64,000 bases of DNA from Maratus speciosus (Eukaryota > Arthropoda > Arachnida > Araneae > Salticidae), in NCBI GenBank assembly GCA_963932465.1, contig OZ010794.1:439085502-439149501 (forward strand). The letters are read 5' to 3'. A program made the translations under genes and the position numbers. Shown one piece after another: positions 23,248-30,409 of the stretch (position 1 is its first letter; each line of letters starts with the position of its first letter). The notes under the pieces are model-generated. The model was not told where the DNA came from, made no database searches, and worked only from the letters and a program-made list of their open reading frames with translations.

Positions 23248-23282
23248 GTCAGTGCAAGAATGATACAAGATCATTTGCTAAC

Positions 23283-24026
23283 ATGTCCTTCTACCTGACG
23301 TTACCTTCGGACAGTTCCAGGAATTTCTTTCCTGAGAATAAAATTTCTCATTTCATTACACGATTGCCCGCCCCTATTGAATTGAAAGGGGAATGGGAAG
23401 TGGGTCTCGTGAAATTTATTTACCCACATACCTGGTATAATGTGAATCAACACACAAACTTAATTGGATTCGACTTTAACGATGGAAGGATCATTGGTAG
23501 ACGAATCCCTCCTGGATTTTATGAGACGGTACCTGATATTTTGAAAGCTATTGCTATCAAAGACATGGAACAAAAAATTTTGTTTTCCTACAATCCCATC
23601 ACGAAAAGAGTCACCATCAACGTGCGAGATAATGCTAAAGTGATTTTAGAAGCTGGATTATCTGAAATGTTGGGGTTCGAACCGTGTGAGATTGCTTCCT
23701 TAGATAATAACATTGAACAAACTGTCGATAGTTCGTATGTGGCAGATCCGTGTGCTCATTATAGAGTATTAATGATTTATTCGGACATAGTAGAGCCTCA
23801 AATTATCGGTGATGTGTTGGCACCCCTGTTACGAATTGTGAATGTCACCGGAAAAGACGGAGAAGTGATTTGTGTGAAATTTGATCGACCCCATTACTTA
23901 CCCATCAGTCGAAAATCATTCGACTCATTAGAAATCGTTATAAGGAACCACCTGGGTGAATTAACACCATTTGAACGGGGTCGCTCGTACGTGAAACTTC
24001 ATTTTCGTCAAAAATACCTCTCGTGA
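23283..24026 (+). CDS. putative minor capsid (penton-like) protein
   Basis: The 247-aa protein starts at ATG 23283 (MSFYLTLPSDS). An in-frame ATG at 23214 would add 23 residues overlapping the integrase and is less likely. It is recognised as a family common in arthropod and cnidarian Maverick-like elements, with WEVGLVKFIYPHTWYN near residues 37-53, SDIVEPQIIGDV near 157-168, GKDGEV near 180-185 and a C-terminal LHFR. The alternating hydrophobic pattern suits a beta-rich jelly roll. Position beside the larger capsid candidate and its size suggest the penton. That role is inference. The stop TGA overlaps the next ATG by one base. Confidence 0.75.
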   Translation: MSFYLTLPSDSSRNFFPENKISHFITRLPAPIELKGEWEVGLVKFIYPHTWYNVNQHTNLIGFDFNDGRIIGRRIPPGFYETVPDILKAIAIKDMEQKILFSYNPITKRVTINVRDNAKVILEAGLSEMLGFEPCEIASLDNNIEQTVDSSYVADPCAHYRVLMIYSDIVEPQIIGDVLAPLLRIVNVTGKDGEVICVKFDRPHYLPISRKSFDSLEIVIRNHLGELTPFERGRSYVKLHFRQKYLS

Positions 24027-24445
24027 TGTTTGTTCCCTATCAGTGTTGTGCGAAATCTTTTGAAGATTATTATACTCATCAGTCGGGTAGCGGCTTAAAC
24101 TATTATCAAGGAACTACTTTACAAAGAGGATATGGATTCGGTGGACTGTTTCGATCGCTGTTTCGTGCAGCGGTCCCCCTTTTCAAGTCTGGAGCGAAAG
24201 CCGTGGGAAAACAATTGTTTCATTCCGGTGTGAACGTCCTCAGTGATATATCACGAGGAGAAGATATTAAAATAGCTGCCAAGCGGCGGTTAAAAGAAGC
24301 CGGTCAAAACTTGACGGATAAAGCAGCTACTAAAATGAAGACCATGATTGGATCGGGTCATCAGTATAAAAAGAGGAAACGTTCTCACAATGTCATCATT
24401 CCTCGCAAAGCCAAGAGAGTGAAAGTACATGATATTTTCTCTTAA
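24026..24445 (+). CDS. basic pVI/core-like virion protein
   Basis: The 139-aa protein starts at ATG 24026, inside the TGATG overlap with the previous stop. An upstream GTG in frame is not a credible start. Residues about 25-45 are Gly-rich (SGSGLNYYQGTTLQRGYGFG). They are followed by an amphipathic stretch (GLFRSLFRAAVPLFKSGAKA) and a very basic tail (YKKRKRSH, PRKAKRVKV). The family recurs next to the capsid gene in Maverick-like elements. A Gly-rich site followed by an amphipathic helix recalls adenovirus protein VI, cleaved by the viral protease and membrane-active during entry. This comparison is structural inference, not demonstrated homology. Confidence 0.7.
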   Translation: MFVPYQCCAKSFEDYYTHQSGSGLNYYQGTTLQRGYGFGGLFRSLFRAAVPLFKSGAKAVGKQLFHSGVNVLSDISRGEDIKIAAKRRLKEAGQNLTDKAATKMKTMIGSGHQYKKRKRSHNVIIPRKAKRVKVHDIFS

Positions 24446-24447
24446 AG

Positions 24448-25764
24448 ATGTTTGGACTCATTCATAAAGATTCTGCCGCTTGTGCTAAATCCGAATTGGA
24501 TCTGTTTTTAATTCCACCTACCCAGACGGCTATTGAAAAAGGATATTTCATCGAATATCATCCCCTTGCCAATATTCGAGATGGAGGACCTGTGGAATTT
24601 AACATTTCTGGGAACGGCGAAGATTATATTGATTTGTCGGCTTCCTACCTCTACGTCAAAGTGAAAATCACCAAGTCAGACGGAACGGATTTACCTGCAA
24701 GCGAACCTGTGGCTCCTGTCAATTTGTTTTTACAAGCTTTGTTTTCGCAAGTGGATATCAGTTTAAATGAAAGAGCCATCTCTTCTTCGAGTAACACATA
24801 TCCTTATCGTGCTTATATTGAAACCCTGCTGAACTATGGAGAAGACGCTAAGAAATCTTTATTAAGATGTGAATGTTTTTACAAAGACACGAATTTGACC
24901 GAAACAGACCCCACCACCAATGGAAACCCTGGATTGAAGAAACGCTATGAACTGACTAAAACTAGCAAAACATTGGATATGATTGGTCCCCTTCATTGTG
25001 ATATTTTCCAACAAAATCGACTACTCTTGAATATGGTCGATCTGAAAATTAAAATGACTCGCAGCAAATCAGACTTTTGTTTGATGGCTAAGAAAGAACC
25101 GCCTAAAACTTTTCACGACTATAAAGTGATTTTAGAACATGCTTCTGTGTTTGTTCGCAAAGTGAAAGTGAGTCCCGGCGTGTTATTGGGACATGCCAAA
25201 GCCCTGGAAAAAAACTCTGCAAAATATCCTATTGATCGAGTGTTATGCAAGACTTATTCAATCTCCACTGGAAGTAAATCTTTCATGCAAGATAATGTGT
25301 TTTTAGGGGCGATGCCAAAACGTATCATTGTTGGACTTTTAGACAACAGTGCTTATGCTGGACAATACGATTTGAATCCCTTTTACTTTTATCATCACAA
25401 AGTCAACTTTTTAAGTGTCTATGTGGATGGTCAACCTGTACCCAGCAAACCTTTGGAATTGGATTTCGACGAAAACAACTATATAAGAGCCTATCATCGA
25501 CTGTTCTCTGGTTTTAATCATGATGCTGGCATTTATTTAACACGTGAAGAATTTGCTGATGGACACACCTTATATAATTTCGACTTAAGCCCTGACCTGT
25601 GTGACGGACCTCATCTAAATTTACAGCATCAAGGAAATTTACGAATTGAAATCAAATTCGCTGAAGCGTTAGAAAAAACAACGACTGTATTGATTTATGC
25701 GGAATTTGAAAACATTATTGAAATAAGTAAATCACGTCACGTGATTTGCGACTTTCCAAACTAA
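24448..25764 (+). CDS. putative major capsid protein, F54H12.2-like family
   Basis: The 438-aa protein is the largest of the block. It belongs to the family labelled uncharacterized F54H12.2-like in animal genomes, recognisable by KSELDLFLIPPTQTAIE (about residues 15-31), EYHPLANI, GEDYIDLSASYLYVKVKI, LFSQVDISLN and SNTYPYRAYIETLLNYGEDAKKS. In these elements the largest conserved structural gene next to protease and ATPase is the double jelly-roll hexon-type capsid protein, so that role is proposed. It starts 2 nt after the preceding stop and ends directly against the protease start (TAAATG). The frame is intact. A structure prediction would settle the fold. Confidence 0.78.
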   Translation: MFGLIHKDSAACAKSELDLFLIPPTQTAIEKGYFIEYHPLANIRDGGPVEFNISGNGEDYIDLSASYLYVKVKITKSDGTDLPASEPVAPVNLFLQALFSQVDISLNERAISSSSNTYPYRAYIETLLNYGEDAKKSLLRCECFYKDTNLTETDPTTNGNPGLKKRYELTKTSKTLDMIGPLHCDIFQQNRLLLNMVDLKIKMTRSKSDFCLMAKKEPPKTFHDYKVILEHASVFVRKVKVSPGVLLGHAKALEKNSAKYPIDRVLCKTYSISTGSKSFMQDNVFLGAMPKRIIVGLLDNSAYAGQYDLNPFYFYHHKVNFLSVYVDGQPVPSKPLELDFDENNYIRAYHRLFSGFNHDAGIYLTREEFADGHTLYNFDLSPDLCDGPHLNLQHQGNLRIEIKFAEALEKTTTVLIYAEFENIIEISKSRHVICDFPN

Positions 25765-26241
25765 ATGGATTCATTACAAATCGAGACCATTTTATCTCAT
25801 GAAGCAGTGACCCGAAACTATTTTTTGGGTGTTTTTCCAAGTGATCAGCTACCAAGAAGAACCGAGCGGTATCCTGTCTGTTTTATTTGTAACGTGGACA
25901 AGTCTACAGAGCCTGGAAGTCACTGGGTGGCTTTCTACTTATCTTCGCCTGTTGAAGTGGAATTCTTCGACTCCTATGGAAACGAGCCTTCCTTTTTTAA
26001 AGGACCCCTATCGAACTATGTATCCCGTTTTTCACGAGTTATGTTTAATCCACTCGTATTACAAACTCACGTGACTGCCGTCTGCGGGCAGTATTGTGTA
26101 TTTTATCTATATTCTCGATGTCAAGGTAAAACCCTAAAGGATTTTTTATCACATTTTGTCACTGCAGAATTGTCGAACGATCGACGAGTCTATAATTTTG
26201 TAGCCAAACGATTTGGCATTCGTGCACATTTTTATCAATAA
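25765..26241 (+). CDS. adenain-like cysteine protease
   Basis: The 158-aa protein is a C5/Ulp1-type cysteine protease that would mature capsid and core proteins. The catalytic set is H53 (GSHWVAFYL), D69 (VEFFDSYG), oxyanion Gln Q100 (VLQTHVTAVCGQYC) and nucleophile C107. The seven-residue Gln-Cys gap equals that of adenovirus adenain. It is shorter than adenain (about 200 aa), as usual for Mavericks. The stop TAA lies within an AATAAA signal at 26237-26242, so a transcript probably ends here and separates this gene from the ATPase group. Confidence 0.9.
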   Translation: MDSLQIETILSHEAVTRNYFLGVFPSDQLPRRTERYPVCFICNVDKSTEPGSHWVAFYLSSPVEVEFFDSYGNEPSFFKGPLSNYVSRFSRVMFNPLVLQTHVTAVCGQYCVFYLYSRCQGKTLKDFLSHFVTAELSNDRRVYNFVAKRFGIRAHFYQ

Positions 26242-26242
26242 A
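26237..26242 (+). terminator. poly(A) signal overlapping protease stop
   Basis: AATAAA at 26237-26242 includes the TAA stop (26239-26241). A TATA-like TTATTTAAAG follows at about 26275-26284, suggesting that one transcription unit ends and another begins before the ATPase start at 26316. Confidence 0.55.
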
Positions 26243-26315
26243 TATGAATTTAACTGTGAATCATGTGTCTGTGATTATTTAAAGTGTGTGTTTTACTAGT
26301 GTATGTTTATTAACG

Positions 26316-26969
26316 ATGAAGTTTCCACGCTTTCAACACCCTTGCACGATGCTCCTTGCAGGTCCCACAAGAGTGGGTAAAAGCTGGTTTCTACGTGATT
26401 TGTTAAGGGAAAGAAACGTCATGTTTGACCCTCCTCCTGATAAAGTGATTTGGTTTTACGGTATCTATCAAAAACTGTATAATGAAATACCAGATGTTAC
26501 CTTTGTAGAAGGCTTTCCTTCGAATTACACCGAGTATTTAGGAACAAATTCTTTAATGATCTTAGACGATCTCATGGTGGAATGTGGATCAGACGAGCGT
26601 ATGACTTTTCTCTTTACAAAGGCAAGTCACCATTTAAACGTGAGCGTGATATTTATTACACAAAATCTCTTTCATAAAGGGAAAGAAATGAGAAACGTTT
26701 CCCTAAACAGTCAATATTTGATCCTGTTTAAAAATCGTCGTGACATGAGTCAAATCACTCATTTGGGTCGACAATTATACCCAACTAACACTAAATTTTT
26801 TCAAGAAGTGTTTACTGATGCCACTAGAAAACCGTTTTCTTATTTATTAGTCGATTTAAGAAATGAAACCCCAGAAGAACTACGGTTAAGAACACTGGTG
26901 TTACCGGGACAAAGACAATACGTGTACACTTTGAAAAAAGGTTTAAAAAGAAAAACATTTTCTTCTTAA
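26316..26969 (+). CDS. A32-like genome-packaging ATPase (FtsK/HerA)
   Basis: A 217-aa protein is read from ATG 26316 (MKFPRFQHPC). The in-frame codon at 26286 is GTG, so the longer reading is rejected. Walker A is GPTRVGKS at residues 16-23. Walker B is LMILDD at 80-85. A sensor-like stretch VSVIFITQN lies at 109-117. This is the FtsK/HerA-type DNA translocase expected to pump the genome into the capsid, homologous to poxvirus A32 and Polinton ATPases. All motifs are intact. The gene lies 75 nt after the protease, and the next gene begins 13 nt after its stop. Confidence 0.9.
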   Translation: MKFPRFQHPCTMLLAGPTRVGKSWFLRDLLRERNVMFDPPPDKVIWFYGIYQKLYNEIPDVTFVEGFPSNYTEYLGTNSLMILDDLMVECGSDERMTFLFTKASHHLNVSVIFITQNLFHKGKEMRNVSLNSQYLILFKNRRDMSQITHLGRQLYPTNTKFFQEVFTDATRKPFSYLLVDLRNETPEELRLRTLVLPGQRQYVYTLKKGLKRKTFSS

Positions 26970-26982
26970 TTCAGTTGCGATC

Positions 26983-27315
26983 ATGACGTTGACTGAGAAA
27001 CAACTGCGTGATTTAGAGCTCATTAAGACATGTCCTAAAACTTTACGCAAGCAACTTTTGAAAAAATTACCTTCTCGCTCGGTGAAAGCCATTTGTGAGT
27101 GTACTCACAACGTATTGAAAGGAAACGTACCTCTCTCACCAAATCAAAAGAAGTCTTTGAAGAAGTATAAAAACCCTCTTCGAAAAATCGGCACGAAAAA
27201 GGGAACTCTTTTTTCAAAAAAGAAACTGATTGTGCAACACGGAGGATTTTTAAATATTTTAATTCCTGCGGCCCTAAGTGTGTTAACGGGTCTTATCAAT
27301 GGAGCTCGCTACTAA
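26983..27315 (+). CDS. small basic Maverick protein with hydrophobic C-terminus
   Basis: The 110-aa conserved protein of Maverick-like elements has unknown biochemical role. The N-terminal 70 residues are Lys-rich, with the recognisable block VKAICECTHNVLKGNVPL. Next comes a basic stretch (KKYKNPLRKIGTKKG to SKKKLIVQ), then a Gly-Gly and a hydrophobic tail FLNILIPAALSVLTGLI. A basic body plus membrane-like tail resembles a core or maturation protein, but this is only a guess. The last 17 nt overlap the next gene in another frame. Confidence 0.75.
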   Translation: MTLTEKQLRDLELIKTCPKTLRKQLLKKLPSRSVKAICECTHNVLKGNVPLSPNQKKSLKKYKNPLRKIGTKKGTLFSKKKLIVQHGGFLNILIPAALSVLTGLINGARY

Positions 27316-28048
27316 ATACGCCCTCATACCAGAAGAAGAGTTGACTAGACATGTACCCACGAAAAAGCAAATGACTGAGTTTGATGTGGCAATGTCCAAT
27401 ATACTCAATAGTTCACTTCCCGATCATGAGAAAGTTCAACAGTACTATGAACTTTTAAAAAGGAAAATGAATTTGCAAGAATTTAATGTCCCTTGGAGAT
27501 CAAAGCCTTTTGATGATGATGAAGAGAAAAAAAAGTCCAAACCTCCCAAGACGGAACCTGTCAAAACAGGACCTGTTAAAACGGAACCTGTCCAAACGGA
27601 ATCTACCAAGACGGAACCGGTACATACAGAAAGACCCCCTGAAATATCTCAAGATGATTACGACACATTTGTGATAACCTCAACACCAGCACATATGAGG
27701 AAACAAGCTGGATCTTTACTCAGGTTACTGAAATCGAAATCAAGCAAAATGACCTGGGATCAAACTGGAAGAGTCACTTATAATGGAAACACCTTACAAG
27801 ATACGAATTTAGCGGAACTCTTTCATCTCATTTTTAATGTGAATAAAAAACCTGTGAAAACCCCTACAGAATTTCTCCATGCGCTTCATGAAATTGGAGT
27901 ACCTTCAAGTATTGTTAAAAATAAATATTTATCTCCTGCCTCAATGAAGAAAATAACGAAAGTTGTATCACCCAGAAGAAACTTTGTAAAACCCAAGAAG
28001 AGATCTAACAATGTATTACTAAATCCTACTTGGACAAGTTTATATTAA
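27299..28048 (+). CDS. conserved Maverick protein, function unknown
   Basis: The 249-aa protein begins inside the previous gene. The N-terminal third is probably helical (ILNSSLPDHEKVQQYYELLKR). About residues 83-112 form a Pro/Thr/Lys-rich spacer of six degenerate TEPVKTx repeats. A conserved C-terminal domain follows (about 125-220: ISTPAHMRKQAGSLLRLL-like, VTYNGNTL, FLHALHEIGVPSSI) and the tail is basic. Similar two-domain proteins occur at this place in other animal Maverick-like elements. No enzymatic motif is seen. The stop TAA overlaps AATAAA at 28046-28051, ending the unit. Its 3' end is duplicated in the left inner repeat. Confidence 0.75.
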   Translation: MELATKYALIPEEELTRHVPTKKQMTEFDVAMSNILNSSLPDHEKVQQYYELLKRKMNLQEFNVPWRSKPFDDDEEKKKSKPPKTEPVKTGPVKTEPVQTESTKTEPVHTERPPEISQDDYDTFVITSTPAHMRKQAGSLLRLLKSKSSKMTWDQTGRVTYNGNTLQDTNLAELFHLIFNVNKKPVKTPTEFLHALHEIGVPSSIVKNKYLSPASMKKITKVVSPRRNFVKPKKRSNNVLLNPTWTSLY

Positions 28049-28227
28049 TAAAAAATGAATTAAAATTGTAAAAAACTGTGTATTCCTTTTCACCTACACT
28101 ACATATTAAAACACATTACAAAAATAACTTTAAATGCTACTTACCAAGACACGAGCACCTCGTACACTTGCTTGGGAAGAAATGAATACAAGTTTTAATT
28201 AGGAAATCTTATCAGCGATCGATCTTA
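28011..28227 (-). repeat. inner inverted repeat, right copy
   Basis: This is the partner of 21711-21917. It spans the last codons of the preceding gene, its poly(A) signal and a minus-oriented leader module (donor-like TTG/GTAAGT at 28145/28144 with a weaker AAAACTTGT motif near 28188-28196). It ends ATCGATCGCTGATAAGATT (read minus), the same 19 bp as the inner TIR edge. The copies differ by several substitutions and small indels, so they are older than the TIR pair. Confidence 0.8.
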
Positions 28228-28741
28228 AAAAAGTATTACTCATTTTTTTCTTGTTGAATTAATAGTGTGAAAAAGTAAATTGATATTATTTATGTGAAAT
28301 GTTCTCTTTTGAATGATTTTAAAAAGTAAATTGATATTTTAAAAAGATATTATTTATGTGGAATGCTCTATTCTAAATGTATTTATATCATGTGAAAAAT
28401 ATTTTATTCATTTCATGCGTATTTTTGGTAGAAATTCTCTTTTCATACTAATGATGAGTCATTCTAAATATATCTTTTTAATTGAAGCGAATGAAATTTT
28501 AGTTTAACACATAATTTAACTTAAAACAAAATTTTAACAAAGTTATTATTCTATGTGTAAATTTTTAGAACTTGTTATTCATGAAATATAAATTAACCCG
28601 GAGTTAAAACCACACGTGGCACTGTAGTATTAAAATGTAGCCAGCAGCAGTTAACCTAAATAATCTACTTCAAGTTCAGGCAAAAAATCAGGACATGACA
28701 CGAAAAAAAACACAAACTAAAATAAAATCAACATATATAAA
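28228..28741. other. AT-rich spacer inside Maverick
   Basis: No frame is supported. A local direct repeat (TAAATTGATATT, TTATTTATGTG words) lies near 28270-28370. A CACGTG site is near 28613. Confidence 0.5.
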
Positions 28742-28742
28742 T

Positions 28743-29759
28743 TTATTCATTAGACGAAATTACATTATTAAACACAGTTTCTTCATTTTCAATATACATT
28801 TTTTTAATGTCTTCAAGTACACATGAAACATCTAAAGTTGAAAAAAAATTATCTACAGACACTATTGAAAAGTCATTGGCATTTTCGAGATAAAAGTCTT
28901 TTGCTAGTTGACGAAAGTCCAGTTTATAAAATGCCAATTCAAAATATCCTTCAAATTTTTCAGTTGGAGAAAAGGTAATACAGGAATGAAGATCCGACTT
29001 TGGATAGTCTGCTTTGCATGCAAAACAATAAAAAAGTTCACAAATTTTTACACTAACCGATTTTGTCAAACACTTTTTTAATGAAAAGGTCAAATTGGCA
29101 TAATCGTGAAAATCACAAAAGATGTTAGCATTGCTGCTATCCGGTATTGTTTCAGCATGAGTATGTTCAAAAGATACGAAGTATCCGAGAGTCTGTTGAA
29201 TTAGGCACTCTTTAACTTTCGCACTAATGGTAGAAAAAAGATCCTGCAGATTAGCCATGTGTGATCCAGCAAGAATTACATTCTCAGGTAAAAACTGAAA
29301 ACTCAGATTTTTTCGCTGAAACATTCTCTGAAAAAGATAAAGGTTTCCTTCATCTTTAATTTCTCGTGTAACACATAAGTCTTTGTCTATAATAATAACT
29401 TGTTCCGCAAAGTTATACGATTTTCGTTGAAAAGAATGCCACACTGAAGGAGAAAGCGAAACACCATTTTTAGATGGGTGAAGAAATCCTTCTTCATCAG
29501 TTAAAAATCTTCTAATATGTACACGTATGTGGGTTAGGAAAAAAACAATGGATACATAATTGTCGTCACCAAGATGAAACATATGGCTCGGTAAGGATTC
29601 TCTAGTAAAAAATGTTTCGCCGGCATCATCCACTTTTATTCTTTTCGCAATTCTGTTTTTATTTTCGTTCTGAAGACGAAGTTTTTGATGCAACTCGTTT
29701 GCAGCTTCTTTCCGCATTCTGGATTCCAAATTGCAGATATCCGAATTAAGACGTTTCAT
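28743..29759 (-). CDS. Maverick protein with PC4-like segment
   Basis: The 338-aa protein is the only gene on the minus strand of the element. The N-terminus (1-40) is charged and coiled-coil-like. About residues 66-112 (YVSIVFFLTHIRVHIRRF to GFLHPSKNGVSLSPSVW) resemble the PC4/p15 single-stranded-DNA-binding fold pattern: beta strands, RRF, then PxKxGxSL and a Trp. A possible zinc knuckle is C245-x2-C248-x9-H258-x-C260. The rest is unrecognised. The stop overlaps AATAAA on the minus strand (28747-28742). A DNA-binding or transcription role, perhaps supporting replication in place of the missing polymerase module, is inference. The frame is intact. Confidence 0.6.
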   Translation of the reverse strand: MKRLNSDICNLESRMRKEAANELHQKLRLQNENKNRIAKRIKVDDAGETFFTRESLPSHMFHLGDDNYVSIVFFLTHIRVHIRRFLTDEEGFLHPSKNGVSLSPSVWHSFQRKSYNFAEQVIIIDKDLCVTREIKDEGNLYLFQRMFQRKNLSFQFLPENVILAGSHMANLQDLFSTISAKVKECLIQQTLGYFVSFEHTHAETIPDSSNANIFCDFHDYANLTFSLKKCLTKSVSVKICELFYCFACKADYPKSDLHSCITFSPTEKFEGYFELAFYKLDFRQLAKDFYLENANDFSIVSVDNFFSTLDVSCVLEDIKKMYIENEETVFNNVISSNE

Positions 29760-30409
29760 TTTTAATTTGGTTAAGATCTATACAAACACCAAAAAAATTC
29801 GCAATTCCACAAACGATGCTACACTCACAAGAAAAATACAATCAACTGACAAACACAACTGTTGCCAATTGCTGAATAATAAACTTTTATCACGATTGGT
29901 TACAGTTAAACGTCACCGAAAGCATAAAAAAACAACTCAACTTCACAATCGATTCCGGTTAATCTATATTTTTTATGTTTAAGAATGCACGTATGACGTC
30001 ATAGCACACGTGGGCAGTTTTCCAGTCCTAACATGAAAGATGATGTTCCAAAAGGAATGTGTGACGTCATGGAGCAGAAGATCCGTCACGTTGCCACAAC
30101 GAAACTTCAAGTAGACACCACGTGATCGTACAAAAGTCCAATTAAAATAAAAATTGAATAAGAGTCATTAATTAAATTCATTAAAAGTGAATACACAATA
30201 AGGCTATTGTCATTCAAAACCCATGCATATTCCAACATGGAGATTATGTCATCGTTAATTAATAAACCTTTGTTATCCTATACAAACCATCACGTGACAT
30301 TTCCCCCACTTCCTCCCCCCTTAAATATCCTGCAAAATACAACTCAACATTCAGTAAAAAAACAACTCAACCTAAAACCCTCGTTATCCTATACGATCCA
30401 GTCATGTGA
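29760..30409. other. Maverick regulatory spacer, promoter-like on both strands
   Basis: No gene is present. On the plus strand a CACGTG (about 30292) is followed by TTAAATATCC (about 30320) and ATTCAGTA (about 30350), a TATA-initiator arrangement of about 30 bp. TGACGTCA-like words (29994-30001, 30061-30068) and CACGTG sites (30008, 30119) lie upstream of the minus-strand gene. A near-repeat GTTATCCTATAC occurs at about 30272 and 30383. Confidence 0.4.

Noticed and set aside
23214..23282. Longer start for the penton-like protein
   Set aside because: It would overlap the integrase and add 23 residues that do not resemble the family N-terminus, whereas ATG 23283 does.
26286..26315. N-terminal extension of the packaging ATPase
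   Set aside because: It begins at GTG; the first ATG in frame is 26316 and precedes the conserved MKFPRF start.
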